A DNA stretch of 55,446 bases from Roseibium sp. TrichSKD4 (GCF_000148725.1 NZ_GL476320.1:758971-814416); one strand, 5' to 3'; positions 8,793 to 17,137 are shown, counted from the first letter of the stretch. Notes: generated from the letters alone by a model not told the origin. Made by a program: numbers and translations.

Positions 8793-9701
8793 TCAATTAA
8801 GTGCGTGTACTGACTTTTCGGAGAACTCCGCTCTTGCTCTGCCAACGTCATCAAGGCTCGGCAAGCTGTTCTCATTGCCAAGGTGCTGGATAGCGTGGGT
8901 GGACGCGCCCCGGGCAAAGTGGAAATGGTCTTGCCAGTCACGATGCGGGTTTTTCAAATAGGATGCGATATAGGCCCCGTGAAAAACATCACCTGCGCCG
9001 TTTGAATCAATCACCTTTTCCATTGGCACATCAAGCGAGGGCATGTGCTGATCCGGGCCGCCATTGGCGTACCAAACAGTTCCATGTTCGCCCAATGTAA
9101 CAGCACCAACACGGCAACCCTTTGACCTGAGGTAGGCGAGTGTTTCACCTTCTGACTTGCCCAGTTGCTGGCAAAAGCGCTCAGAGACGACGGGCACATC
9201 GATAGAGCCCAGCAGTTCGTCTGTGTCCGCACGTACTGCACCACCGTCGAGGGATGTCAGGATCCCAAGCTCACGGCAGGTCTTCGCATAATGAAGAGCC
9301 GCGTCTGGCATATGTCCATCCACGTGCAGCGCTTTCATGCCGGTGAGTGTCAGCGGCGGGAAGGGGTGCAGGAAGTCATTGTCACGGCAGCGTACAATGG
9401 CGCGTTTGCCATCTTTGGGCATAATGAAGGAGAGGGAGCTTTCTCGGACCTTTCGACCATGGATGCAAATGCCGTATTTGGCAGCCATATCGAGAAACAT
9501 GCGGGCAAGCCAATCATCTGCCTGTGAGCATAATAATTCAGGTTCACCGCCGAGCTTGGCACAACAAAAAGCTGCCGTTACGGCATTTCCTCCGAAGCTC
9601 ACCGCATAGTCTCGGGCAATGCTTTTCTCATCTCCCCTTGGGAGTTGGTCGGCCAAAAATGTAACGTCTATATAGGCTTGGCCGATGAAAAGGGCCTGCA
9701 T
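8793..9701 (-). CDS. PfkB-family carbohydrate kinase
   Basis: This 302-residue cytoplasmic ribokinase-like enzyme transfers phosphate from ATP to a sugar or nucleoside. The N-terminal glycine-rich substrate motif is at FGGNAVTAA (36-44). The C-terminal PfkB signature is DSNGAGDVFHGAY, starting at residue 232, with D238 as the catalytic base. The family consensus is DTxGAGD, so the SN in place of Tx is a mild variant. The substrate is unknown, and no sugar transporter or isomerase lies nearby to suggest one. The start is ATG at 9701, and the length is normal. Confidence 0.88.
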   Translation of the reverse strand: MQALFIGQAYIDVTFLADQLPRGDEKSIARDYAVSFGGNAVTAAFCCAKLGGEPELLCSQADDWLARMFLDMAAKYGICIHGRKVRESSLSFIMPKDGKRAIVRCRDNDFLHPFPPLTLTGMKALHVDGHMPDAALHYAKTCRELGILTSLDGGAVRADTDELLGSIDVPVVSERFCQQLGKSEGETLAYLRSKGCRVGAVTLGEHGTVWYANGGPDQHMPSLDVPMEKVIDSNGAGDVFHGAYIASYLKNPHRDWQDHFHFARGASTHAIQHLGNENSLPSLDDVGRARAEFSEKSVHALN

Positions 9702-9858
9702 CTTTGGGTCCTCACATTGTTTTTTCTTGTCCTGAAACAGTGCTGATCCGTGTGCGGTTCGTGAGCAATGATTTTGGTCAAAATACCAACCGTATTCAGT
9801 GCTTGTTTACTAAGATCCGGCATGATCTGCGTGCTCTTGTATTTGTGTAGGCCGCGTT

Positions 9859-11493
9859 TTGACCCGTCGATATGTAATTTTTTTCCGGGCAGTTGTTATT
9901 GCGCTCGTTCTGGCGACCGCGCCGTTGATGGCTACCAATGTCATTTTGAACGATTATGCCGTTTCCCATACGATGGAAGAAATGGAAGCAATCGGTCAGC
10001 GCTATGTTAAGCGCGCCGAGGAAGTAATCAACGAGACTGTTGTCACACTTCAACAACTTGATCGCGACAACGCGAAAACCTGTTCGATGGAAGATCGAAC
10101 AGTCTTTATGGATGCAGTTTCGCAAAAGGGTATGATCAGCGCAGTTGGTCTGGTTGACGCCTTTGGCAAGCGCATGTGTGTTGTTCCTGATCTGGATACG
10201 GCGGAAACCAACATCCTGCCAGCTGCCCGTCCAGATGGGCCGTTGGTTGGTATTGGCATGTTGGACAAGGAGTATCGCGGGGCAAAGTCAGCCATCGTAA
10301 GTTGGGACCTTGGAAACACAAATCGCCTTTATGCAATCATCTCTCCGGCTGCGATTGCGGTTGATCCGGGGCCTGAATACATCCGCTCCCATCGCCGTGC
10401 AGAACTGACGCTTGGAAAGAACCTGAAATGGTTCTCCGTGGGCGGTTTTACATCTGGTGATGCCAATTCGGAAATCCTTGCAACAAACGTCAAGTCGACC
10501 CGATACCCGATGGAAGCAAAGGTCGCGGTGGCACGCAGTTCAGCCAATCAACTGGTCGCGCCCTTAAAGTTGATTGCCTTGTTGGCGTCTGCGGCCATGA
10601 CAGTTCTTTTTGTTGCCATTGGTATCTGGGTGTCATGGCGGCCTGAAAATGAGGCGAATGACGAGTTTAATAAGGCTGTGCGCAACGGCGAGTTTGTGCC
10701 GTTCTATCAGCCAGTTATGGATATTGAGAATGGCACTTTGCGCGGCTGCGAGGTGCTGATGCGTTGGCAGCGGCCAACCGGAGAAATCATCTCTCCAGGT
10801 CAGTTTATGGCTTATGCCGAAGCCAATGGGCATATCTTTGAGATGACCCGCCAGCTGATGCTGAAAACGGCGGAGGAGATGGGTGAACTTTATTCCCAGA
10901 ATCCTGACCTCAAGCTGTCCATCAATTTGTTTGCAGGCCACTTTCATGATCGCCAAGTCGTTGCAGATTTGAAAAAAGCTTATGAAAAATCAGATATTTC
11001 TTTCCAGCAGGTCGTTGTTGAGGTAACCGAACGCTACCCGCTAGAAGATATGGACTTGGCTCGAAAAATCATCTCTGAACTTCAAGCGCTTGGTATACGC
11101 GTCGCACTGGATGATGTGGGAACCGGTCATGGTGGCATGGCCTATTTGCAGAAGCTTGGCGTCGATATCATCAAGATTGACAAGATGTTCATTGATCCAC
11201 TTGGGTCCGATGAAAACTCCACGACGATTGTCGATTCCATGGTCGAATTGGCTGATAACCTCGGCATGGGCATTATCGCTGAAGGTGTTGAGGAAGAAGA
11301 CCAGATTGACCGCCTTCTGGAGTTGGGTGTAACTGCAGCTCAGGGCTACTATTTTGCCAAGCCGATGAACGCGGAAGACTATATCGCCTTTGCCAAGAAG
11401 ACAGAGGAAAACGCAGCCGCAGATGTGGCGCAAGCCGACGAGTTTGCCTACGAAGAGGACATGGACTTCGAAAGCGAGGAAGTCGCAGCCTAA
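9859..11493 (+). CDS. Membrane EAL protein with CSS-type periplasmic sensor
   Basis: This is a 544-residue c-di-GMP phosphodiesterase candidate. An N-terminal helix (8-30), a periplasmic region (about 31-232) and a second helix (about 236-260) precede the EAL domain (265-515). The periplasmic part has two cysteines, C75 in TCSM and C107 in RMCVV. This resembles CSS-motif sensors, which respond through a disulfide. The EAL signature reads E298-V299-L300, a common conservative variant. Other catalytic stretches are kept (VEVTER, DDVGTG, EGVE), so I expect it to hydrolyse c-di-GMP. The tail beyond 515 is acidic. The start is TTG at 9859, because no ATG or GTG lies close upstream in frame. Confidence 0.82.
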   Translation: MTRRYVIFFRAVVIALVLATAPLMATNVILNDYAVSHTMEEMEAIGQRYVKRAEEVINETVVTLQQLDRDNAKTCSMEDRTVFMDAVSQKGMISAVGLVDAFGKRMCVVPDLDTAETNILPAARPDGPLVGIGMLDKEYRGAKSAIVSWDLGNTNRLYAIISPAAIAVDPGPEYIRSHRRAELTLGKNLKWFSVGGFTSGDANSEILATNVKSTRYPMEAKVAVARSSANQLVAPLKLIALLASAAMTVLFVAIGIWVSWRPENEANDEFNKAVRNGEFVPFYQPVMDIENGTLRGCEVLMRWQRPTGEIISPGQFMAYAEANGHIFEMTRQLMLKTAEEMGELYSQNPDLKLSINLFAGHFHDRQVVADLKKAYEKSDISFQQVVVEVTERYPLEDMDLARKIISELQALGIRVALDDVGTGHGGMAYLQKLGVDIIKIDKMFIDPLGSDENSTTIVDSMVELADNLGMGIIAEGVEEEDQIDRLLELGVTAAQGYYFAKPMNAEDYIAFAKKTEENAAADVAQADEFAYEEDMDFESEEVAA

Positions 11494-11508
11494 GCGCCCA
11501 ATTTGGTG

Positions 11509-12006
11509 TTAGCTTTTATTTTCAATGATGTAGGGTTCTTCGAACCACACTTCTTCCAGATTGTCTCCGTCTCCAATCCGGTCAATAACGGCAAATAATC
11601 CCGGGTCTGACAGGGGCGTTAAAACTCCGTGCCAGGTGCCGCAATGGAAGTTGATCGCCTGTCCGGGTTTGGTGATAAACGCACGTGGTCTGCCCGGCTT
11701 TCCCTGTTCATCGGGGCAGACAATCACAAGAAACGGTTCTGCAGTCATCGGGATAAAAGCCTGACTGCCAAGCGGGTGCCGCTCAATCATTTCAAGGCGA
11801 TAGGGAAACGTTCGTTTTTGGGAATTGAACAGGCTTATCCCGGCCTTGGCACCGGCTCCGGTAAAGTCGAGCGTCGCCAGATCGTGGTAGCGGTCGCATA
11901 AGCCCTGATTGATTATTTTTGTTGGTTCGCCAACAGCTTCGAGAACTTCGCCAAAGGGGGCAAACTCTTCGGCGTCCAGTTGCTCGGTGACAATGCGGTG
12001 TGTCAT
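11509..12006 (-). CDS. allA: Ureidoglycolate lyase
   Basis: This 165-residue AllA-family protein splits ureidoglycolate into glyoxylate and urea, the last step of ureide breakdown after purine oxidation. Typical features are APFGEVLE near 16-23, GISLFNSQ near 56-63, HPLGSQAFIPM near 77-87 and FHCGTWHG near 120-127, where the family's metal/substrate residues lie. The length is normal. Its start lies 3 bases after the stop of the bicupin gene, so the two form an operon. With the guanine deaminase at 35.4-36.7 kb this shows purine use as a nitrogen source. Confidence 0.93.
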   Translation of the reverse strand: MTHRIVTEQLDAEEFAPFGEVLEAVGEPTKIINQGLCDRYHDLATLDFTGAGAKAGISLFNSQKRTFPYRLEMIERHPLGSQAFIPMTAEPFLVIVCPDEQGKPGRPRAFITKPGQAINFHCGTWHGVLTPLSDPGLFAVIDRIGDGDNLEEVWFEEPYIIENKS

Positions 12007-12009
12007 TGT

Positions 12010-12831
12010 CTATCTCAGCTTCATGTGACGGTTGACGTCCTTGTAGAGCAAGTATCGGAATTTGCCAGGACCACCTGCGTAACAGGCTTGTGGGCAGAAG
12101 GCACGCAGCCACATGTAATCGCCAGCCTCGACTTCGACCCAATCCTGATTGAGGCGATAAACGGCCTTGCCCTCCAAAACATAAAGTCCGTGTTCCATGA
12201 CGTGGGTCTCCGCAAACGGGATCACCGCTCCTGGCTCGAAGGTCACGATGTTTACATGCATGTCGTGGCGAAGGTCTTCCGGGTCTGTGAAGCGTGTCGT
12301 TGCCCACTTGCCTTCGGTTCCCGGCATCGGCGTTGGAGCCACTTCCTGATCGCTTGTGACAAAGGGTGCAGGGGCTTCCAGTCCCACCACCTTCTCATAG
12401 CTTTTTCGAATCCAATGAAAACGCACCGGCCGGTCGCTTTCGTTTTTCAGGGTCCAATCGCAGGCTGGCGGCAGATAGGCATACCCACCGGTCTGCATAG
12501 GATGGGGTTGACCTTCAATTGTTAGCGTCATCGCGCCTTCAACAACAAACAACACGGCTTCCGTTTCCGCATCTGTTTCCGGTTTGTCGCTGCCTCCGCC
12601 CGGTTGTACTTCCATGATGTATTGGGAGAATGTTTCAGCAAAGCCGGACATCGGACGGGAAAGAACCCAAAGCCGTGTCTTTTCCCAAAAGGGCAAAAAA
12701 CTCGTGACAATGTCACACATTGTCCCCTTGGGGATCACGGCATAAGCATCTGTAAAAACAGCTCGACCGGTCAGAAGTTGTGTCTGAGGGGGATGTCCGC
12801 CAGTCGGAGCATAATAGGGGCCGGATGTCAT
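12010..12831 (-). CDS. allE: Bicupin (S)-ureidoglycine aminohydrolase
   Basis: The 273-residue protein has two cupin barrels (about 55-130 and 185-265). It matches the AllE/UGHY family, which releases ammonia from (S)-ureidoglycine to give (S)-ureidoglycolate, the substrate of the next gene. The N-terminus MTSGPYYAPTGGHPPQTQLLTGRA... is typical of the family (shown here only in part). The C-terminal cupin has ETHVMEHGLYVLEGKAVY, with metal-binding His and Glu. The ATG at 12831 gives the family N-terminus. An in-frame ATG at 12945 adds 38 residues that do not look conserved. It is co-transcribed with allA. Confidence 0.9.
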   Translation of the reverse strand: MTSGPYYAPTGGHPPQTQLLTGRAVFTDAYAVIPKGTMCDIVTSFLPFWEKTRLWVLSRPMSGFAETFSQYIMEVQPGGGSDKPETDAETEAVLFVVEGAMTLTIEGQPHPMQTGGYAYLPPACDWTLKNESDRPVRFHWIRKSYEKVVGLEAPAPFVTSDQEVAPTPMPGTEGKWATTRFTDPEDLRHDMHVNIVTFEPGAVIPFAETHVMEHGLYVLEGKAVYRLNQDWVEVEAGDYMWLRAFCPQACYAGGPGKFRYLLYKDVNRHMKLR

Positions 12832-13127
12832 GCTTGGGGATCTCTGTGTGTGGCTGAATTGTCTTTGATACGCTGGAGAATAAAGAGCGGCTGGTGGTCG
12901 GTCTATGCCTTTTTCGAGTGCAGTGTGTTCGCACATCGAGAACAAGGGGAGTGGCCTCGCCCGCTAAGGGAGGAGCATGGACAGGGCAGTGACCATGTTG
13001 CGGGCGAGACCTTTGAACCGGAGACCAGGCATTGGTTTAGAATGCCCGTCCCATGCATCTCCGGCTGTCTGAGAAATTGTCTATTGCAGTTGGCGTTGAG
13101 AGGAACGCCACGCGGGTGTCAATCCTC

Positions 13128-13322
13128 TCAGATTTGATCGTGAACCTTTCGAACGTCCTCTCGGCTTGAACGAACCCGGTCGATTAGGGTGGGGAAAGTT
13201 CCGTTTTCACGGGTCGCCAAAAAATGCGACATGCGGGCGTCTAGATCTTGCAGTCGGCCTTTTGTCCTGCTTGTGCCAGTGCTGGTCGATGGGGACAGCG
13301 GGTTTAACCAGAATGGGGTCAT
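13128..13322 (-). CDS. Small protein of unknown function, downstream of the DUF465 gene
   Basis: This 64-residue soluble, basic protein has a Ser/Thr/Pro-rich N-terminus and a helical C-terminal half (LIDRVRSSREDVRKVHDQI). It has a strong ribosome site AAGGAG six bases before the ATG, and lies 18 bases after the stop of the DUF465 gene on the same strand. These facts make it likely to be real. I recognise no family. The 296 bases between it and the allE start (12832-13127) hold nothing I can identify. Confidence 0.55.
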   Translation of the reverse strand: MTPFWLNPLSPSTSTGTSRTKGRLQDLDARMSHFLATRENGTFPTLIDRVRSSREDVRKVHDQI

Positions 13323-13340
13323 TCTCTGCTCCTTTGATAC

Positions 13341-13538
13341 CTAACTCGCTACGGCAGCGTGGGTTGGACGACGGTTGAGAGTTCTTTCCAGACGGGAGAT
13401 TTCCTCGCGAAGGCGCAGCTTGAACTTCTTCAAGGTTCGGATGTGGAGGTGATCTGGTGCAGGTCGTTTTTCTTCCTGGCGAATTTCACTGTCCAGGTTT
13501 TTGTGTTGGCTGCGCAGGGCTTTCAGACGTGTGTACAT
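13341..13538 (-). CDS. YdcH/DUF465-family small coiled-coil protein
   Basis: This 65-residue protein is mostly one helical hairpin. The pattern LRSQHKNLDSEI near residues 9-20 and DHLHIRTLKKFKLRLREEI near 29-47 matches the DUF465 (YdcH) family. These are abundant small proteins of unknown function in proteobacteria. The ATG is preceded by GGAGG at good spacing. It begins a two-gene unit with the 64-residue protein and is divergent from the LysR regulator. Confidence 0.8.
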   Translation of the reverse strand: MYTRLKALRSQHKNLDSEIRQEEKRPAPDHLHIRTLKKFKLRLREEISRLERTLNRRPTHAAVAS

Positions 13539-13641
13539 CGTTGTTCCTCCAGATCAGTTCTTGTGACGATCTTGATATGGTTGGCGCAGGTTGATAGTTG
13601 AAATATATTGATTGTATGGTAGTGATAGAGGAAGGCTATCG

Positions 13642-14583
13642 ATGGCATTTCGGCCGTCCCCTCGACAGATCGAGTATTTCATCGCCCTTGCTGAAACCCG
13701 GCATTTCGGGGCGGCGGCTCGAAAGTGCCATGTGTCACAGCCGACGCTTTCGGCTCAGTTCAAGCTGTTGGAAGATCAGCTAGGCGTGACCCTGTTTGAA
13801 CGAGGCAGTGGACTTGTTGAGATAACGCCTGTGGGTCAGGAATTGTTGCCTCTAGCGCGCCAGGCGTTGGATAGCTTGGATGCACTTGTGAGCGGTGCCA
13901 GTTCCAGGCAGGGCGGGCTCGGCGGGCTTATTAAACTGGGAGCGGCATCAACTTTTGGTCCATATTTTCTGCCGCATCTCTTGCCGCGGATAAAAGCGGT
14001 CTATCCTGATCTTGAAATCTACATTCGAGAGGACCGTCCAACGGAACTTGGCAGAGCCCTGCAATCCGGAGCTCTGGATTGCGCGCTGGCACCTGCGCCC
14101 TCCATCGCCGAGCAATCGAGCGATGAGATGATCTGTCAGGAAGATGTGCTGCTTGGCATTCCAGCAGATCACCCCTTGGCATCAGTTGAGCAGGTGGAGC
14201 TGGCTGCCTTGAACGGGGTCGGGCTGTTGTGTCTGGGGCCGGGGTATCAGCTTTACCATGAAGGGCAGTTGCTTTGCCGGGCTTCAGGGGCTCATATGCT
14301 GGAAGATTATGAGGGTACAAGTCTTGATGCTTTGCGCCAGATGGTATCCATCGGCATGGGGCTAGCTCTTTTTCCCGGCAGTTATGTTGCCTCGGAATTT
14401 ATCAAGGAACAGCGGGTGGTTCTGAGGCCCATTCGTGATTTTGCAATGACCCGATCTGTGCATTTGTTTTGGCGCAAGAGCAGTTCGCGTGGTCACCATT
14501 TTCAAAAACTTGCGGAGCTTGCACGGCAAACCGTCGATGAAATGGCCGTCACTGGGGTTCGCAGACCTTCCAGTCAGCTTTGA
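13642..14583 (+). CDS. OxyR-like LysR-family regulator
   Basis: This 313-residue regulator has an N-terminal winged helix-turn-helix (residues 7-66, SPRQIEYFIALAETRHFGAA) and a C-terminal effector domain with the OxyR-like run FGPYFLPHLLPRI. The redox region G194-LLCLGPGYQLYHEGQLLC-212 aligns with the OxyR loop, but the peroxidatic cysteine position is Q203. Only the resolving position C212, nine residues on, is a cysteine. C197 is an extra cysteine. The ATG at 13642 is behind GAGGAAGG. A TTG ten codons upstream has no ribosome site. It is convergent with the AhpD-like gene, and its target is likely nearby but unproven. Confidence 0.85.
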   Translation: MAFRPSPRQIEYFIALAETRHFGAAARKCHVSQPTLSAQFKLLEDQLGVTLFERGSGLVEITPVGQELLPLARQALDSLDALVSGASSRQGGLGGLIKLGAASTFGPYFLPHLLPRIKAVYPDLEIYIREDRPTELGRALQSGALDCALAPAPSIAEQSSDEMICQEDVLLGIPADHPLASVEQVELAALNGVGLLCLGPGYQLYHEGQLLCRASGAHMLEDYEGTSLDALRQMVSIGMGLALFPGSYVASEFIKEQRVVLRPIRDFAMTRSVHLFWRKSSSRGHHFQKLAELARQTVDEMAVTGVRRPSSQL

Positions 14584-14593
14584 AAAGTGTGGC

Positions 14594-14625
14594 CGGCAGT
14601 TGCCTCTCGTGAGAGGCGTCTGCCG
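14594..14625. terminator. Composite hairpin between convergent genes
   Basis: CGGCAG (14594-14599) pairs with CTGCCG (14620-14625), and inside it GCCTCTC (14602-14608) pairs with GAGAGGC (14611-14617). It lies between the stops of the LysR and AhpD-like genes and probably ends both transcripts, though neither side has a clear U-tract. Confidence 0.55.
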
Positions 14626-14640
14626 TATAAAGTGCTATTT

Positions 14641-15105
14641 CTAGCTTTTGAGAACCGGAGTTTGGCCTTGGGCCAGTTTCAGCCGCGTCCAGAGGTTCAT
14701 ATTGATGACGATGGCCGCAATTTCCGCGATCTGCTTTTCATCAAAATACTCTGAAACGGTTTCATGTATCGCAGGAAAGCTGATCAAGTCATAGGCTGTC
14801 AGAGCTTCGCAATAATCCAATGCGGCCTGTTCTGCTTCGCTGAACAGGGTGCTTTCCTGCCAAGAGCCAAGGTGAGCGATCTTGGCCTTGTGTATGCCCT
14901 GATCTTCAGCCGCCTGAGTGTGCAGGATGAGGCAATAGGAGCAAGGGTTCATTTGGGCAACGCGAAGGCGAAGCAGCTGGGCGAGTTGCCCGTCGACTGA
15001 CAGGTCAGCCGTATATCCAACGGATTTAGCCATGTCCTTTGCGATGGAGTGAAACTCCACCAGGTCGGGGTCAAAGCGAGTGTTCTTGAAGTCGATGTCG
15101 TCCAT
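14641..15105 (-). CDS. AhpD-like carboxymuconolactone decarboxylase-family protein
   Basis: This 154-residue all-helical protein has the AhpD core: C55-S-Y-C58 followed by H62, in NPCSYCLILHTQAA. In AhpD the cysteine pair and the histidine relay electrons to a peroxidase or reduce alkyl hydroperoxides directly. The ATG at 15105 follows GGGAG and lies 2 bases after the stop of the glutaredoxin-GNAT gene. A longer frame to 15177 overlaps that gene and adds no family sequence. It is the last gene of the selO operon, which supports a role in thiol redox or peroxide handling. The true substrate is unknown. Confidence 0.88.
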   Translation of the reverse strand: MDDIDFKNTRFDPDLVEFHSIAKDMAKSVGYTADLSVDGQLAQLLRLRVAQMNPCSYCLILHTQAAEDQGIHKAKIAHLGSWQESTLFSEAEQAALDYCEALTAYDLISFPAIHETVSEYFDEKQIAEIAAIVINMNLWTRLKLAQGQTPVLKS

Positions 15106-15107
15106 GG

Positions 15108-15659
15108 TCAGTCTCCCAGAATGAATGTTGTTTGCCAGATTTCGTTTTCCCGAGCGATGTCTTGCAGGAACTTGCAAGGTAGCACCACGGTCCAGGACTG
15201 GCAGGCAAGGTATTGTAAAACCTCACGTGCAAAGGACTTCCCGAGTCCTTTTCCTCTCAGGTCTCCGGCAATTTCCATGTGGTCGAGAACAAGTTGATCA
15301 TTCTTGAGCCTGTATCTGGCAAAGGCGTCTGTTGGCGCCATGTATTTCAAGAATTTCTGTTGCTTTACATCATGCTGAAGGCCGGGGTCATAAAGCCCTT
15401 CACGAGCTAGGCGCTTGTCCAGCTCAGCCAGCTTCGGGTTGCGCAATTTCCGCCCCTTGATCTGGAACGTCGGAAACTTTGTTGCATCGCCTGTTAAAGC
15501 GGTCAGCCGTTCGGCCGCCGCTTCATCCTTGTCGACTTCGGCCAATTCATAAGGCAGGCCGCGCTCTTCAAGCGCAGCCTGATAAAACCGTGTCTTGTGG
15601 CATCTGACTTCGCCGAAAAGCGTTATTTCAGATGCCGCTTCGGAGGCAGAGTTACTCAT
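15108..15659 (-). CDS. Glutaredoxin-like domain fused to a YjdJ-type GNAT domain
   Basis: This 183-residue two-domain protein begins with a glutaredoxin fold (about 11-95). It has a single active-site cysteine in V-R-C20-H-K-T and a cis-proline loop TKFPTF near 60-65, so it is monothiol-like. The second part (about 110-183) resembles the short acetyltransferase family typified by YjdJ. It has LVLDHMEI, the acetyl-CoA loop RGKGLG at 135-140, and VVLPCKF around 158-164. The start ATG at 15659 overlaps the selO stop (ATGA), and its own stop is 2 bases before the AhpD-like start. Function is inferred only from the domains. Confidence 0.82.
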   Translation of the reverse strand: MSNSASEAASEITLFGEVRCHKTRFYQAALEERGLPYELAEVDKDEAAAERLTALTGDATKFPTFQIKGRKLRNPKLAELDKRLAREGLYDPGLQHDVKQQKFLKYMAPTDAFARYRLKNDQLVLDHMEIAGDLRGKGLGKSFAREVLQYLACQSWTVVLPCKFLQDIARENEIWQTTFILGD

Positions 15660-17137
15660 GTGCCACAAAAGGTTCGATAAGGACCGAAGTCCTTCGGAGC
15701 GGGCTTTGCATATGTTTCCAGTCCTTCGCGTTCCGTGAAGGGGTCTTTCAAGACCTGAACAAGCGATTGAGCTCGTTCGTAATTTCCGTTTTCCGCCTCC
15801 GCTAGCGCTTCTTCGACCTTGTGATTGCGCGGAATATAGATCGGATTGACAGCATTCATCCGGTTGGTGATTTCCTGAGTGGTTGCGGTTTCCAGCTGTA
15901 GCCGCGACTTCCAATGTTCGAACCAGTGGTCAAATGTCCCGCCATCTTTGAACAACGCGCGGGTTGAGGCCCCATCGTCACCCACTTCGGTCGCCAGTTG
16001 TCGGAAGAAGCCTGTGTAATCAACATCCTGACCTTTCATCGCCTCTGTCAGGGCATTGGCAAGGTCAATATCTTGTTCCAACTCGGTCGCAAGCCCCAGT
16101 TTGGCGCGCATTCCTTTCAACCATGCATCTTGGTAAAGGGCAGGGAAGGTGTTCAGAGCATTTGTCGCCTGCCGTACGGCGTCATCTGCATCGTCCGGAT
16201 TGATCAAGGGGACGAGGCATTCGGCAAGTCGTGCGAGGTTCCACTGCGCCAAAACCGGCTGCTTGCCATAGGCGTAGCGCCCTCCTTCATCGATAGAGCT
16301 GAACACCGCATCCGGATCGTAGCTATCAAGAAATGCGCAAGGACCATAGTCGATCGTTTCGCCGGAAATGGTCATGTTGTCGGTGTTCATGACGCCGTGA
16401 ACGAAACCGGCAAGCACCCAATTGGCAATCAGTTCTGCCTGCCGTGATATGACCCGAGAGAGCAGTTTGAGATACTTTTCCGGATCATCAGCAAGATCAG
16501 GGTCGTGGCGCGCGATGGTGTAATCTGCGAGCTGGCGAACCTTGTCGGTCTCGCCGCGGGCTGCAAAAAACTGGAAAGTGCCAACACGGATATGGCTGGA
16601 GGCAACCCGCGCCAGAACAGCACCGGGTTTATGACCCTCACGGAAAATGTCTTCACCGGTCGTAGTGGCGGCCAATGCGCGGGTGGTTGGTATGCCCAAG
16701 GCATGCATTGCCTCGCCCACGATATATTCGCGCAAAACTGGTCCGATGACGGCCTTTCCGTCGCCGCCTCGCGAAAACGGGGTGCGACCCGAACCCTTGA
16801 GGTGAAGGTCGCGCCGTTTGCCATGCGTGTCGATGATCTCCCCAAGCAGGATTGCACGACCATCGCCGAGCTGCGGAGAAAAATCGCCGAATTGGTGACC
16901 AGCATAGACTTGAGCCAGCGGGGCTGCACCATCCGGGCTGTGGGAGCCGGAAAGGTTTGCAGCGCCTTCGCTGGTGGCCAGCGCGGCTGGATCGAGCTTC
17001 AGTTCTCTGGCCAGTTCGTCATTGACGAGAACGGTTTGAGGAGATGGGACCTGCGCTCCTTCCCACGGCACATAAAATCCGCGCAGTTCACGGGCGTAAG
17101 TGTTGTCAAAGGTGAACTTGGGTGGGTGCGTCGTCAT
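15656..17137 (-). CDS. selO: Protein adenylyltransferase SelO
   Basis: This 493-residue SelO (YdiU/UPF0061) pseudokinase-fold enzyme transfers AMP from ATP to protein Ser/Thr/Tyr residues. Key sites: QLGDGRA at 89-95, LHLKGSGRTPFSRGGDG at 111-127 with the nucleotide-binding K114, NTDNM with D253 and the DFG-like D263-YG. The last two are ten residues apart, as in the E. coli enzyme. The protein ends in C491-G-T, where animal SelO carries selenocysteine and bacteria cysteine. The 5' end is separated from the upstream thioredoxin-fold gene by a terminator. Its stop overlaps the next start by four bases. In E. coli, SelO is reported to AMPylate glutaredoxin, which makes the neighbour notable. 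Confidence 0.95.
   Translation of the reverse strand: MTTHPPKFTFDNTYARELRGFYVPWEGAQVPSPQTVLVNDELARELKLDPAALATSEGAANLSGSHSPDGAAPLAQVYAGHQFGDFSPQLGDGRAILLGEIIDTHGKRRDLHLKGSGRTPFSRGGDGKAVIGPVLREYIVGEAMHALGIPTTRALAATTTGEDIFREGHKPGAVLARVASSHIRVGTFQFFAARGETDKVRQLADYTIARHDPDLADDPEKYLKLLSRVISRQAELIANWVLAGFVHGVMNTDNMTISGETIDYGPCAFLDSYDPDAVFSSIDEGGRYAYGKQPVLAQWNLARLAECLVPLINPDDADDAVRQATNALNTFPALYQDAWLKGMRAKLGLATELEQDIDLANALTEAMKGQDVDYTGFFRQLATEVGDDGASTRALFKDGGTFDHWFEHWKSRLQLETATTQEITNRMNAVNPIYIPRNHKVEEALAEAENGNYERAQSLVQVLKDPFTEREGLETYAKPAPKDFGPYRTFCGT

Noticed and set aside
12604-13137. A plus-strand frame of 177 codons
   Set aside because: Most of it lies antisense to the conserved bicupin gene. The remainder has no ribosome site or recognisable motif.
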